NCBI GenBank assembly: GCA_029210565.1
Contig: JARGFQ010000009.1
Coordinates: forward strand, 86,987-150,986
Length of the DNA: 64,000 nucleotides
Direction of reading: 5' to 3'
Source: Bacteroidales bacterium
GTDB taxonomy: Bacteria; Bacteroidota; Bacteroidia; Bacteroidales; VadinHA17
Part shown: positions 47,751 to 57,027 of the stretch, in pieces
Position numbering within the stretch: the first letter of the stretch is position 1
How the letters are laid out: every line of letters starts with the position of its first letter
Program-made: the position numbers and the translations under genes
Notes under the pieces: generated by a model
Seen by the model: the letters and a program-made list of their open reading frames with translations, nothing else
The model's database searches: none
Told to the model about the DNA's origin: nothing

Positions 47751-48518
47751 ATGGAAGCAACAATAGTACAAAGCGCATTGAAGTGGGAGGCTCAGGATGC
47801 CAACCTTTTGCATCTCTCTTCCCTGCTTGATGCTGCCGCTCCGGGCAGCGGAATCGTGGTTCTGCCCGAGATGTTCACAACAGGCTTTACAATGAATCCT
47901 GCGCCTCTGGCCGAGGGCATGGACGGACCTACTGTCAGGTGGATGAAGGAACGGGCCGCTGCCGGGGGTTATGCTCTCTGCGGATCAGTTATAATAGGTG
48001 AGGAGGAAATGTTTTACAACCGGATGATCTTCGTCACCCCATCCGGCGAGGTGACCTTCTATGATAAGCGCCATCTCCATACAATGAGCGGAGAACATAC
48101 TGTATACGGTCGTGGCAATAAGCGTGTTGTGGTTCCTTACCGCGAGTTCAACTTTAACCTGCAGGTGTGCTATGATCTGCGCTTCCCGGTCTGGTCAAGG
48201 AACAGCGGTGATACTGATGTGATCATCTATTCTGCCAACTGGCCCTCGGTCCGCAGCTCTGTCTGGAAGGCGCTGCTTGTGGCCAGGGCAATAGAGAACC
48301 AGAGTTATGTGATAGGAGTGAACCGCGTGGGTGAGAACCCTGATGGAACCTCTTACACCGGCGATTCGGCCATCATTGGCCCCCGAGGTGAGTTGCTGGC
48401 CTCACTGGAGCCCGGCACCGAGGGAGTTGTCTCCGCCATTCTGTCGCGTGAAGCGCTTGACAAATATCGGGAGGATATGCCTGTATGGAGGGATGCAGAT
48501 CCTTTTGAGCTTTCATAG
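47751..48518 (+). CDS. omega-amidase-type carbon-nitrogen hydrolase (YafV-like)
   Basis: A 255-residue nitrilase-superfamily enzyme with the catalytic triad E40 (VVLPEMFTTGF), K106 (FYDKRHLH) and C140 (LQVCYDLRFPVW). The branch with MFTTGF and DLRFP is YafV/Nit2-like, which hydrolyses alpha-ketoglutaramate or alpha-ketosuccinamate made by transaminases. The length is typical. It is a single gene with its own promoter, and a modular repeat follows its stop. Confidence 0.9.
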   Translation: MEATIVQSALKWEAQDANLLHLSSLLDAAAPGSGIVVLPEMFTTGFTMNPAPLAEGMDGPTVRWMKERAAAGGYALCGSVIIGEEEMFYNRMIFVTPSGEVTFYDKRHLHTMSGEHTVYGRGNKRVVVPYREFNFNLQVCYDLRFPVWSRNSGDTDVIIYSANWPSVRSSVWKALLVARAIENQSYVIGVNRVGENPDGTSYTGDSAIIGPRGELLASLEPGTEGVVSAILSREALDKYREDMPVWRDADPFELS

Positions 48519-48595
48519 TCCGCAGTCGGCACTCCACAGTCGGCAGTTATTAACGAGCAGATTGACACTGCTGACTGAAGACTGCTGACTGAAGA
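48519..48595. repeat. modular CAGTC-word hairpin element, copy 3
   Basis: Left arm CAGTCGGCAGT (about 48557-48547 region), AT-rich centre with TTATTAACGAGCAGATTGA, right arm ACTGCTGACTG followed by a second GAAGACTGCTGACTGAAGACT run. The arms pair with one G-U. It lies between convergent genes. Confidence 0.65.
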
Positions 48596-51538
48596 CTAAC
48601 CTGGCCTCAGGGCCCGGAAGAGCACCTCCGCCGGATGCAGGGCGATCCTGCCAGTGCCGTCCTTCACATGGTGGCGGCAGCTTGTTCCCGGAGCACAGAT
48701 GATGGTTGAGGCTGACGCCGCCCTCACATCGGGGAAAAGAACCAGCTCTCCCACCTTCCGGGAGAGATCATAATGCTCCTTCTCGTATCCGAAAGCGCCT
48801 GCCATGCCGCAGCAACCTGATGGTATCTCCCTGACCTTATAGTTTGCAGGAATGCCAAGTGCAGCCAACACCGGTGCTGAAGTTGTAATTGCCTTCTCCT
48901 GGCAGTGCACATGCACAAGCACCTCTGCCGGCTCCTCGGTGAACATATCACTCTTTATCCTTCCTGAACTGAACTCCCTGGCAATGAACTCCTCAAGAGT
49001 ATAAGTGTGCTGTGCCATCCTTAATGCCTCGGGGCGCAACTCATCTCCGGCCAGGTCGGGGAACTCATCCCTGAAACCGAGAATGGCCGAGGGCTCAATG
49101 CCTATCAGCGGCCGCTCAACGTTTACAAGAGGGGCAAAGGCTTCAATATTTCGGACAATCAGCCTCTTCGCTTTGCGAAGGAACCCTTTGGATATGTAGG
49201 TTCTGGCACTGGCCGTATTCCCGGTTACCGTGATCCGATACCCGAGACCGGTCAGCAGCCTGGCCGTGGTAATCCCTGCGCTGAGGTCGTTGTGGTTTGT
49301 GAACTCATCAACAAACAGGCAGACCTCGCCGGCAGGAGTGGCCGGATTCAACCCCGGGAGATTCCTTTTCAGCCATCTCATGAATGTCATCGGTGCCAGC
49401 AGGGGGATGCTTCTCTCGGAGGCAAAACCTGTCACCTTCTTGATTATCAGGGAGCTGAACTTGTTTGCTGCAAAGAAGTTGAATATCCCCGGAACGGAGG
49501 AGAAGAGACTGTAGATCTTTGGCAACGAGGCAATCATCCGCGTCCGCAGCGAAGGTGGGTGCACATCGTTGTAATGCTGGAGGAATTCCGACTTGAGTTT
49601 GGCGATGTCCATTCCTGAAGGACACTCACTCCGGCATCCCTTGCATGCCAGGCAAAGGTCCAGTATCTCATATATCTCGCGACTGTCCCATGGGTTTGCC
49701 CTTTTGGCATAAAGCATTTCCCTCAATATGTTTGCCCTCGCCCTGGTGGTCAGCCGCTCGTCGCCCGTGGCCATGTAGCTGGGACACATCGTACCGCCGA
49801 TGGCGCTGCTCTTGCGGCAGTCGCCCGACCCGTTGCACTTCTCCGCCGCTCGCACCACACCGCCGCTGTCAGAGAAGTCGTACCATGTCTTCAGCTCCGG
49901 CGTGGGCTTTCCCGGGATATAACGAAGGGAGCTGTCCATGGGAGGGGTATCTGTTATCTTACCCGGGTTTAGAATTCCATGGGGATCGAAAACCTTTTTT
50001 ATCCTCTTGTTGAGCAGATAGTTATGCACTCCAATGATCAGCGGGATGAACTCACCCCTGAGGCGGCCGTCGCCATGCTCGCCGCTCATTGAACCGCGGT
50101 ATTTCTTTACTGTGCGGGCTGTCTCTTCCGCGACGGTGCGCAGCAGCTTAGCCTCGTCAGCATCCTTCAGGTTGATGAGAGGCCTGATGTGAAGCTCCCC
50201 GGTGCCTATATGTGCATGATATACAGACTCTTTGCCGTATGAGGCAAGCATCTTTTCAATATCCTCCACAAAATCGCCCAACCGGTTCACGTCAACGGCA
50301 CAGTCCTCTATCAGTGAAATGGGCTTGGCATCGCCGGGTATGTTTGACAGGATACCCAGTCCTGCCTTGCGCAGGTCCCACACCCTCTTCACATCATCGC
50401 CCCAGACGAGAGGAAAGGCATATCCCAGTCCCTCAGCCTGCATCTCAGCCACCATACTATTAGCTGAGGCGATTATCTCTTCACGGTTGCCGGCACAAAA
50501 CTCCACTATCAGCACTGCCCCCGGCTCACCTTCAATGAAGAACCTGTTTCGTTTCTGGCTCTCGACGGTGGCGGCAAGCGAGAGTATGTTGTTGTCGATC
50601 AGCTCCACAGCCCACGGTTTGCGTCTCAGGGCAATGAGGTTTGCACGGAAGGCCTCATGGCGATGCTGCAGGTGAACGCATGAGAGCGCCTTCACAGGCG
50701 GCGGGAGGGGCACAAGACCCATCTTTACCTCCGTGACAAGGGCCAGTGTGCCCTCAGAACCTGCTATCAGTCGCGCCAGGTTGATGCTCCGGCCTGGTCC
50801 CGGGTTGAAGGGTTCACAGTAAAGCAGGTCATCGAGAGCATAGCCGGTGTTGCGGCGGGGAATGGTGAAATCCGGGTAGTCACGCCTGATTGCATCACGG
50901 TTTTCAGGGTCTGACATGATGCGGTCAATCTCCCTGTATATCTCACCCTCGGCGCTTTGCAGCAAGCATTTCTGCCTGTATTGCTCCCCGGTAAGCTCCC
51001 CGAAGGTGACCTCCGACCCGTCATGGAGAATGGTTTTTGCCTCAATGATATGATCCCTGACCGAACCGTAGACCAGAGAATGCAGTCCGCAGGCGTTGTT
51101 GCCTATCATGCCTCCAATGTTGCACCTGTTGGAGGTTGAAGTCTCAGGTCCGAAGAGAAGCTGGTGACTGCGGAGCAGAGCGTTGAGCTCATCGGGGACC
51201 ACCCCCGGCTCCATCCTGACCCATCGCTCTTCAGTGTTGATCTCCAGGATTTTACTGAAGTGACGCGAGAGGTCGGCCACAATGCCCGAGCCTACCACCT
51301 GTCCAGCCAGTGACGTTCCTGCTGCCCTCGGGATGATGCCGATGCGCTGCTTCGCGGCAAACGCCAGAACTCTTTTGATATCTTCAGCATGAGCCGGATA
51401 AACAACTGCCAGCGGCACCGCCCTGTAGATGGAGGCATCGGTGGCATACATGAGCCTCGAGCTCAGGTCAGATCTCACCTCACCTTCAAAACCGAGGTCC
51501 GCAAGTCCGTTAACAATGGCTGTGTCTTGATCCTGCAT
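48596..51538 (-). CDS. FAD/Fe-S oxidoreductase, D-lactate dehydrogenase type (single-chain)
   Basis: A 980-residue protein from the ATG at 51538. The TTG six codons upstream (51556) lies before the transcription start suggested by TAAAAATA at 51557-51564 on the minus strand. N-terminal FAD_binding_4 (PRAAGTSLAGQVVGSGIVADLS, cited by its start PRAAGTSLAGQ) and FAD-oxidase_C domains are followed by two four-Cys clusters (CNGSGDCRKSS...CPSY and CLACKGCRSECP) and a C-terminal CCG heterodisulfide-reductase-type domain (CCGMAGAFGYEKEHY). This is the layout of single-chain D-lactate/glycolate dehydrogenases that pass electrons to quinone or ferredoxin. D-lactate is the likely but unproven substrate. 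Confidence 0.85.
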   Translation of the reverse strand: MQDQDTAIVNGLADLGFEGEVRSDLSSRLMYATDASIYRAVPLAVVYPAHAEDIKRVLAFAAKQRIGIIPRAAGTSLAGQVVGSGIVADLSRHFSKILEINTEERWVRMEPGVVPDELNALLRSHQLLFGPETSTSNRCNIGGMIGNNACGLHSLVYGSVRDHIIEAKTILHDGSEVTFGELTGEQYRQKCLLQSAEGEIYREIDRIMSDPENRDAIRRDYPDFTIPRRNTGYALDDLLYCEPFNPGPGRSINLARLIAGSEGTLALVTEVKMGLVPLPPPVKALSCVHLQHRHEAFRANLIALRRKPWAVELIDNNILSLAATVESQKRNRFFIEGEPGAVLIVEFCAGNREEIIASANSMVAEMQAEGLGYAFPLVWGDDVKRVWDLRKAGLGILSNIPGDAKPISLIEDCAVDVNRLGDFVEDIEKMLASYGKESVYHAHIGTGELHIRPLINLKDADEAKLLRTVAEETARTVKKYRGSMSGEHGDGRLRGEFIPLIIGVHNYLLNKRIKKVFDPHGILNPGKITDTPPMDSSLRYIPGKPTPELKTWYDFSDSGGVVRAAEKCNGSGDCRKSSAIGGTMCPSYMATGDERLTTRARANILREMLYAKRANPWDSREIYEILDLCLACKGCRSECPSGMDIAKLKSEFLQHYNDVHPPSLRTRMIASLPKIYSLFSSVPGIFNFFAANKFSSLIIKKVTGFASERSIPLLAPMTFMRWLKRNLPGLNPATPAGEVCLFVDEFTNHNDLSAGITTARLLTGLGYRITVTGNTASARTYISKGFLRKAKRLIVRNIEAFAPLVNVERPLIGIEPSAILGFRDEFPDLAGDELRPEALRMAQHTYTLEEFIAREFSSGRIKSDMFTEEPAEVLVHVHCQEKAITTSAPVLAALGIPANYKVREIPSGCCGMAGAFGYEKEHYDLSRKVGELVLFPDVRAASASTIICAPGTSCRHHVKDGTGRIALHPAEVLFRALRPG

Positions 51539-51658
51539 TATCGCAATTTCCGGCAATAAAAATAGAGATTTGAAGCCATCCCGGCACGGGTTGTCAGTCT
51601 GTTTTCGAAAAAAATTCCTAAAATTTGAAAATTCTGACTTTAATCATGTAGTTGATAA

Positions 51659-51688
51659 TTGCGGGATTACACTTTTTTCGTACTTTTA
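51659..51688 (+). promoter_or_regulatory. promoter of the pta-ackA-ptb-ptb-buk operon
   Basis: TTG (51659-51661), a 19-base spacer and TACTTTTA (51681-51688) match the Bacteroidota pattern with A as the last base. Transcription would start near 51695, about 30 bases before the pta ATG. Confidence 0.55.
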
Positions 51689-51725
51689 ACCCGATACGAA
51701 CATTTAACTAAAATATTGATATACA

Positions 51726-52733
51726 ATGGAATTGCTTGATCAGATCAAATTGAATGCCAAACAGCACAATAAAATGATTGTCCTGCCCGAAGGTACGGAG
51801 GAGAGGACCCTGAAGGCTGCAGATGCAATCCTGGCAGAGGGGATCACGCGCGTTACCCTTCTTGGTAACCCCTCGGAGATAAAATCACTTGCTGATTCGT
51901 TTGGTCTGAAGAATGTAGAGAGGGCGGATATTATTGATCCGGTCCGTCATCCGAAGAAGGAGCAGTATATCGACCTGATGGTCGAGCTTCGCAAGAGCAA
52001 GGGACTGATAAGGGAGGAAGCGTCAAAACTGATTGAGGACCCTCTTTACCTTGGGGTTATGATGATCAAAAGCGGCGATGCCGACGGTGAGGTTGCCGGT
52101 GCAAGAAACACCACGGGTGATGTGCTGAGACCAGCCTTCCAGATTGTCAAAACCGCTCCGGGCATTTCCGTAGTTTCGGGGGCGTTTATTATGATATTGA
52201 AGGACAAGGAGTTCGGATCAGATGGCATCATCGTATTCGCTGACGGAGCAGTTCATCCTGATCCTACCGACAAGGAGCTGGCGGAGATCGCTGTGGCTAC
52301 AGCCCGTACAACAAAGGCAATAGTGGGAGTGGAACCCAAAGTGGCCCTTCTCAGCTTTTCAACAATGGGCAGTGCAAAACATCCTATGGTTGATAAAGTT
52401 GTGAACGCCACCAGGATGGCAAAGGAGATGGCTCCCGAATTCATGTTCGAGGGTGAGTTTCAGGCAGATGCGGCCCTCATCGAGGCCATCGGCCGGAAGA
52501 AAGCACCTGGCAGTAAGATAGCAGGCCATGCAAACGTACTTGTCTTCCCCAACCTGGAGTGCGGAAACATAGCATACAAGCTCGTAGAACGCCTGGCACA
52601 CGCACAGGCAATCGGCCCTGTCCTCCAGGGCATGGCCGCACCGATAAACGACCTCTCGAGGGGCTGCTCGGTAAGTGATATAATTAACGTAATTGCCATA
52701 ACTGCCAACCAGGCAGCAGGCATCACCAAATAA
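51726..52733 (+). CDS. pta: phosphate acetyltransferase
   Basis: A 335-residue single-domain Pta, the short form lacking the N-terminal regulatory domain of E. coli Pta. Motifs are MIVLPEGTEERTL, GEVAGARNTTGDVLRPAFQIV (cited by its start GEVAGARNTTG), IVFADGAVHPDPTDKEL and LVFPNLECGNIAYKL. It converts acetyl-CoA to acetyl phosphate. It is the first gene of the fermentation operon, and ackA follows after 10 bases. Confidence 0.96.
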   Translation: MELLDQIKLNAKQHNKMIVLPEGTEERTLKAADAILAEGITRVTLLGNPSEIKSLADSFGLKNVERADIIDPVRHPKKEQYIDLMVELRKSKGLIREEASKLIEDPLYLGVMMIKSGDADGEVAGARNTTGDVLRPAFQIVKTAPGISVVSGAFIMILKDKEFGSDGIIVFADGAVHPDPTDKELAEIAVATARTTKAIVGVEPKVALLSFSTMGSAKHPMVDKVVNATRMAKEMAPEFMFEGEFQADAALIEAIGRKKAPGSKIAGHANVLVFPNLECGNIAYKLVERLAHAQAIGPVLQGMAAPINDLSRGCSVSDIINVIAITANQAAGITK

Positions 52734-52743
52734 AAACAATCGA

Positions 52744-53955
52744 ATGACAATACTGGTTCTTAACTGCGGCAGCTCATCAATCAAGTATCAGCTGTTTAAC
52801 ATGAACGACGACTCTGAGGTCCTGGCCAAGGGACTGCTGGAGCGTATCGGACTGACAGACGGCATACTGACCCATAAGCCGACCGGAAAGGATAACTATA
52901 AGGTGGTGCTTGACATCCCTGACCATACCGTGGGTATAAACATGGTGATGGAGGCCCTGGTGCATCCCGTACACGGCGTGATAAAAAGCGTTGATGAGAT
53001 CAAGGCTGTGGGACACAGAGTGGCACATGGCGGGGAAAATTTCAAGGAGTCGGTACTGATAGACAACGATGTCAAACGTGATATCGAAAAGTGCGCTGAG
53101 CTTGCACCTCTGCATAACCCGGCACACCTTAAGGGTATCCTCTCATGCGAGAAACTTCTTCCGGGAATACCCCAGGTGGCGGTCTTTGACACCTCATTCC
53201 ATCAGACCATGCCCGACTATGCCTTCATGTACGCCATCCCGTACGAATACTACGATAAATACAGGATCCGCAAATACGGCTTCCACGGAACAAGCCACAG
53301 GTACGTCGCTGAAAAAGCATGCAGGTTGCTGGGTATGGACTATCCCTGCTCAAGAATCATTACATGCCATCTGGGCAATGGAGCCTCGATAACTGCCATA
53401 GAAAACGGCAAATCAATTGACACATCCATGGGATTCACTCCCGTTGACGGTCTGATAATGGGTACCCGAACAGGAGAGATAGATCCCGGAGTACTGCTCT
53501 ATCTGGCTGATAAAGAAGAACTGAGCGTCAGCGGCGTAAATAACATGATAAACAAGAAGAGCGGTGTTGCGGGTATCTCACAGCTGTCGTCAGACATGCG
53601 CGACCTTGAGATGGCAGCCGCGGAGGGTAATCCCAAAGCCCTCCTTGCACTCAATATGTACGCCTATAAAATCAAGAAGTTTATCGGTGCTTACGTAGCT
53701 GCCCTCAACGGACTGGACCTGCTGATATTTACTGCCGGAGTGGGAGAGAACGATTTCAACGCACGGAAGATGATATGCTCCGACATGGAGTATATGGGAA
53801 TAGAGATCGACACCGAGGTCAATCACGGAGTGAAGGGTAAGGATCTGATTATATCCAAACCCACATCAAAGGTTAAGGTGATGGTGGTAACCACCGATGA
53901 AGAATTTGTAATAGCATCAGATACTAAAGAAATAGTTGAGAAGTTAAATATATAA
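52744..53955 (+). CDS. ackA: acetate kinase
   Basis: A 403-residue AckA of the normal length. It has the N-terminal LVLNCGSSSIKYQLF, the metal/phosphate residues in KYGFHGTSHRYV and HLGNGASITAI, and the C-terminal FTAGVGENDFNARK. It makes ATP and acetate from acetyl phosphate in the cytoplasm. It is coupled to pta and followed by ptb after 12 bases. Confidence 0.98.
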   Translation: MTILVLNCGSSSIKYQLFNMNDDSEVLAKGLLERIGLTDGILTHKPTGKDNYKVVLDIPDHTVGINMVMEALVHPVHGVIKSVDEIKAVGHRVAHGGENFKESVLIDNDVKRDIEKCAELAPLHNPAHLKGILSCEKLLPGIPQVAVFDTSFHQTMPDYAFMYAIPYEYYDKYRIRKYGFHGTSHRYVAEKACRLLGMDYPCSRIITCHLGNGASITAIENGKSIDTSMGFTPVDGLIMGTRTGEIDPGVLLYLADKEELSVSGVNNMINKKSGVAGISQLSSDMRDLEMAAAEGNPKALLALNMYAYKIKKFIGAYVAALNGLDLLIFTAGVGENDFNARKMICSDMEYMGIEIDTEVNHGVKGKDLIISKPTSKVKVMVVTTDEEFVIASDTKEIVEKLNI

Positions 53956-53967
53956 CTGCTGTATATC

Positions 53968-54873
53968 ATGGTATTAAGACACCTTGAAGAACTGAAGGAA
54001 CTACTGGTTGACAGGCCTACCAGGAGAATGGTGCTGGCTGCGGCACAGGACCAGAATTCGCTTGCATCGGCTATCATGGCAGCCAGGGACGGATTCATTG
54101 AACCGATCCTGGTAGGTGACAAAGAGGTCGTGCAGAAGATCGCCTCCGAACATAACCTCGACCTGACAGGTGTTAGGATGATCCATGAACCAGACACTGA
54201 AATGGCTGTGGAGATAGCTGTCAAGATGGTGCGAAGCAACCAGGCTGACATACTCATGAAGGGAAAGGTGGGAACCTCATCCCTTCTCAGGGCTGTGCTT
54301 AACAAGGAGTGGGGTCTGAGGTCCGGAGCACTGCTCTCTCACTTTGCCATATTTGAGGTGGAGGCATACCATAAGCTCATTGCGGTTACAGATGTTGCGA
54401 TGAATATTGCTCCCAACCTGCAGGACAAGATATCAATCGTTAATAATTCCGTTGCCTGCCTCAACAAACTCGGTATAGAGATGCCCAAGGTGGCAGTGCT
54501 GGGAGCAGTGGAGATGGTAAGCGAGAACATGCAGGCCACACTTGATGCCGCCCTTCTCTCGAAGATGAACCAGCGCGATCAGATTAAGAACTGCATCATC
54601 GACGGGCCACTGGCTTTTGATAATGCCATTAGCCTTGAAAGCGCCAACCATAAGGGCATAAGAAGTGATGTTGCAGGCGATACCGATCTGCTGCTGATGC
54701 CTGATATTGAGGTCGGAAATGTACTCTACAAGTCGCTCGTCTTCTTCGCCCACTCCGGTGTGGCTGCTGTGATTCTTGGCGCTACTGCACCGATTGTTCT
54801 TACATCCAGGAGCGACTCAGACCAGGCAAAATACTACAGCATCCTTCTCGCAGCGGCAATCTCAAGAGCTTGA
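53968..54873 (+). CDS. ptb: phosphate butyryltransferase, copy 1
   Basis: A 301-residue phosphate acyltransferase of the Pta_Ptb family. Motifs are MVLAAAQDQNSLASAIMAAR, ADILMKGKVGTSSLLRAVL, ILGATAPIVLTSRSDS and the family core GPLAFDNAISLESANHKG. It moves a butyryl or branched acyl group between CoA and phosphate. It forms one operon with pta, ackA, the second ptb and buk. The second copy follows after 4 bases and has clearly diverged, so this is an old duplication. Confidence 0.92.
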   Translation: MVLRHLEELKELLVDRPTRRMVLAAAQDQNSLASAIMAARDGFIEPILVGDKEVVQKIASEHNLDLTGVRMIHEPDTEMAVEIAVKMVRSNQADILMKGKVGTSSLLRAVLNKEWGLRSGALLSHFAIFEVEAYHKLIAVTDVAMNIAPNLQDKISIVNNSVACLNKLGIEMPKVAVLGAVEMVSENMQATLDAALLSKMNQRDQIKNCIIDGPLAFDNAISLESANHKGIRSDVAGDTDLLLMPDIEVGNVLYKSLVFFAHSGVAAVILGATAPIVLTSRSDSDQAKYYSILLAAAISRA

Positions 54874-54877
54874 TCCT

Positions 54878-55792
54878 ATGATAACCAGCCTCGGTCAGAT
54901 GGCTGATACCGTCAGGTCATCCGGCAAAATATACAAGATAGCAGTCGCCTGGGCACAGGATTCCAATACTGTCGGTTCACTACACCGTGCTGTGAGTGAG
55001 GGCTTTGCGGAAGCATTTATGATAGGGCGAAAGGAGCAGATCGTCAAAACCTGCAGCGACAAGGGCATTGACCCCCGTGTTTTTACAGTCATCGAAGCGG
55101 AAAATGAAAGGGTTGCTGCTGAGATGGCCGTAAGGATGACACGGACAGGTGAGACTGATATAGTCATGAAAGGCCTCGTGGGTACCGACAAATTCCTGAA
55201 GGCGGTGATGGATAAGGAGCATGGACTGCTCCCCCCGAAGGCAGTCATGAGCTATGTATGCGCAGTGGAGATACCGAAATACAGAAAGCTTCTCTTTATT
55301 ACCGACACCGCCGTTATCCCCTTTCCGGACCTGGAACAGAAGGTGGCCATGGCTGAATATGCCATAGGAATAGCCCAAAGGTTTGGCATCAGGAAACCTC
55401 GTGTGGCGCTTATCGGCGCCTCCGAGAAGGTCAGCAGCCACTTCCCGAACAGCCTCGACTATTCTGTCATGTGCAAGATGGCTGAGCGGGGCCAGATACC
55501 CGACTGTATCATGGACGGACCGGTTGACATCTTCTTGGCCTGTGATCCTGAGAGCGTGAAAATCAAGGGAGTAGAAACCCCCCTGGAAGGAGACGCTGAC
55601 ATATTGCTTTTTCCTTCCCTCGAATCGTGCAACCCATTCTATAAGGGCCTTATGCTGTTCGGCGGTGGCGAACTTGCAGGGATGATCTGCGGAACCATAG
55701 AACCTGTGGTGCTCATGTCCAGGAGCGAAAGCGAACTTTCAAAATATTACTGTGTGGCACTGGCATGCCTGATGTCATCATCAAATAACTGA
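54878..55792 (+). CDS. phosphate butyryltransferase, copy 2
   Basis: A 304-residue Pta_Ptb-family protein from the ATG at 54878, which lies 4 bases after the first copy's stop. The signature ETDIVMKGLVGTDKFLKAVM, KYRKLLFITDTAVIPFPDLE and FGGGELAGMICGTIEPVVLMSRSES align with copy 1, but the sequence is clearly different elsewhere (for example GAT in place of the acidic acyl-site residues). It could prefer another acyl chain such as isobutyryl or valeryl. In-frame upstream ATG codons (54776) lie inside copy 1 and are rejected. buk follows after 5 bases. Confidence 0.88.
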   Translation: MITSLGQMADTVRSSGKIYKIAVAWAQDSNTVGSLHRAVSEGFAEAFMIGRKEQIVKTCSDKGIDPRVFTVIEAENERVAAEMAVRMTRTGETDIVMKGLVGTDKFLKAVMDKEHGLLPPKAVMSYVCAVEIPKYRKLLFITDTAVIPFPDLEQKVAMAEYAIGIAQRFGIRKPRVALIGASEKVSSHFPNSLDYSVMCKMAERGQIPDCIMDGPVDIFLACDPESVKIKGVETPLEGDADILLFPSLESCNPFYKGLMLFGGGELAGMICGTIEPVVLMSRSESELSKYYCVALACLMSSSNN

Positions 55793-55797
55793 ACGTG

Positions 55798-56877
55798 ATG
55801 AACGATAAACTGATACTTGCCGTCAACCCCGGATCAACCAGCACCAAGTTTGCACTTGCTAGGGGCAGTGAGATGCTGTTCGAAAGGACCCTGAAGCATG
55901 GCTCTGAAGAGCTGGTAAGGTTCATTTCAATGACGGAGCAGTTGCCTTTCCGGTACCGGCTGATAATGGATGCCCTGGAGAAGGAGGGTACGGCACTTTC
56001 TGATATTGCTGCCGTTGTTGGCAGAGGAGGACTCGTCAACCCGATAGAATCAGGTGTCTATGAGGTCAATGAGCTTATGAAGAGACACCTGACGGAGGCC
56101 GTCAATGGTGAACACGCAAGCAACCTGGGAGCGCTGCTGGCTGACATGATCGTTGCACAGATGCCCGCAGCAAGGGCGTATATAGTTGATCCCGTGGTAG
56201 TTGATGAACTTAATGCGGTGGCCCGTCTCTCCGGTCATCCGCTGATCTCCCGCAAATCAATCTTTCATGCACTGAACCAGAAGGCTGTGGCAAGGGTATA
56301 CGCGGAGTCCGTGGGGAAGGAATATGAGGATCTGAATCTCATCGTGGCACACATGGGAGGAGGTATAAGCGTGGGAGCGCACCGGAGAGGCAGGGTTGTT
56401 GATGTAAATAATGCACTTAACGGCGACGGTCCCTTTTCGCCCGAGAGAAGCGGCGGGCTTCCTGCCGCGCAGCTGGCAGCATTATGCTTCAGCGGCAGCC
56501 ACACTCACGAAGAGGTAAAGTCAATGCTGGCCGGAAAGGGAGGCATAGTGGCATACCTGGGCACAAATAGTTTTGAGGAGGCAACAAGACGCGCAGGGGA
56601 GGGAGATGCAGAGGCTACACTCATCATTGAAGGCTGCAGCTATCAGACAGCAAAGGAGATAGGAGCAATGGCCGCCGTTCTGAAAGGTGAAGTGGATGCA
56701 ATCGTCCTGACAGGCGGACTGGCATATGAAAAGGCTCACACAGACCGCATAACTGAGATGGTAAGCAAGATTGCCCCGATTTTCGTCTATCCCGGCGAAG
56801 ACGAACTAAAGGCACTGGCCTTCAACGGCTACCTGGCAGTCACCGGCAGGATCAGAGTCAGGGAATACCTGGGGTGA
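55798..56877 (+). CDS. buk: butyrate kinase
   Basis: A 359-residue Buk from the ATG at 55798; a GTG one codon upstream is possible. It has LAVNPGSTSTKFALA, the acetate-kinase-fold DPVVVDELNAVARLSGHPLI, VAHMGGGISVGAHRRGRVVDV and IVLTGGLAYEKAHTDRI. It makes ATP from butyryl phosphate. It is shorter and more open than AckA, as is usual. With the two ptb genes it gives the route butyryl-CoA to butyryl phosphate to butyrate. It is the last gene of the operon; a modular repeat follows. Confidence 0.95.
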   Translation: MNDKLILAVNPGSTSTKFALARGSEMLFERTLKHGSEELVRFISMTEQLPFRYRLIMDALEKEGTALSDIAAVVGRGGLVNPIESGVYEVNELMKRHLTEAVNGEHASNLGALLADMIVAQMPAARAYIVDPVVVDELNAVARLSGHPLISRKSIFHALNQKAVARVYAESVGKEYEDLNLIVAHMGGGISVGAHRRGRVVDVNNALNGDGPFSPERSGGLPAAQLAALCFSGSHTHEEVKSMLAGKGGIVAYLGTNSFEEATRRAGEGDAEATLIIEGCSYQTAKEIGAMAAVLKGEVDAIVLTGGLAYEKAHTDRITEMVSKIAPIFVYPGEDELKALAFNGYLAVTGRIRVREYLG

Positions 56878-57027
56878 TTAAGTCGGCAGTCCTCAGTTGG
56901 CAGTCTTAAGTCTTCAGTCCACAGTCGGCAGTCCACAGTCTTCAGCCCACAGTTGGCAGTCTTCAGTTCACAGTTAATCAATAAGTTAACGACTGCCGGC
57001 TGCCTGCCGCTGACTGAGGACTACTAG
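56878..57027. repeat. modular CAGTC-word hairpin element, copy 4 (longest)
   Basis: 150 bases of CAGTCGGCAGT, CAGTTGGCAGT, CAGTCTTCAGT and CAGTCCACAGTC words, an AT-rich centre (TTAATCAATAAGTTAACG) and a CTGCCGGCTGCCTGCCGCTGACTG-type right arm. It lies between the convergent buk and SDR genes. Positions 56930-56953 are the reverse complement of 4859-4882. Confidence 0.75.
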
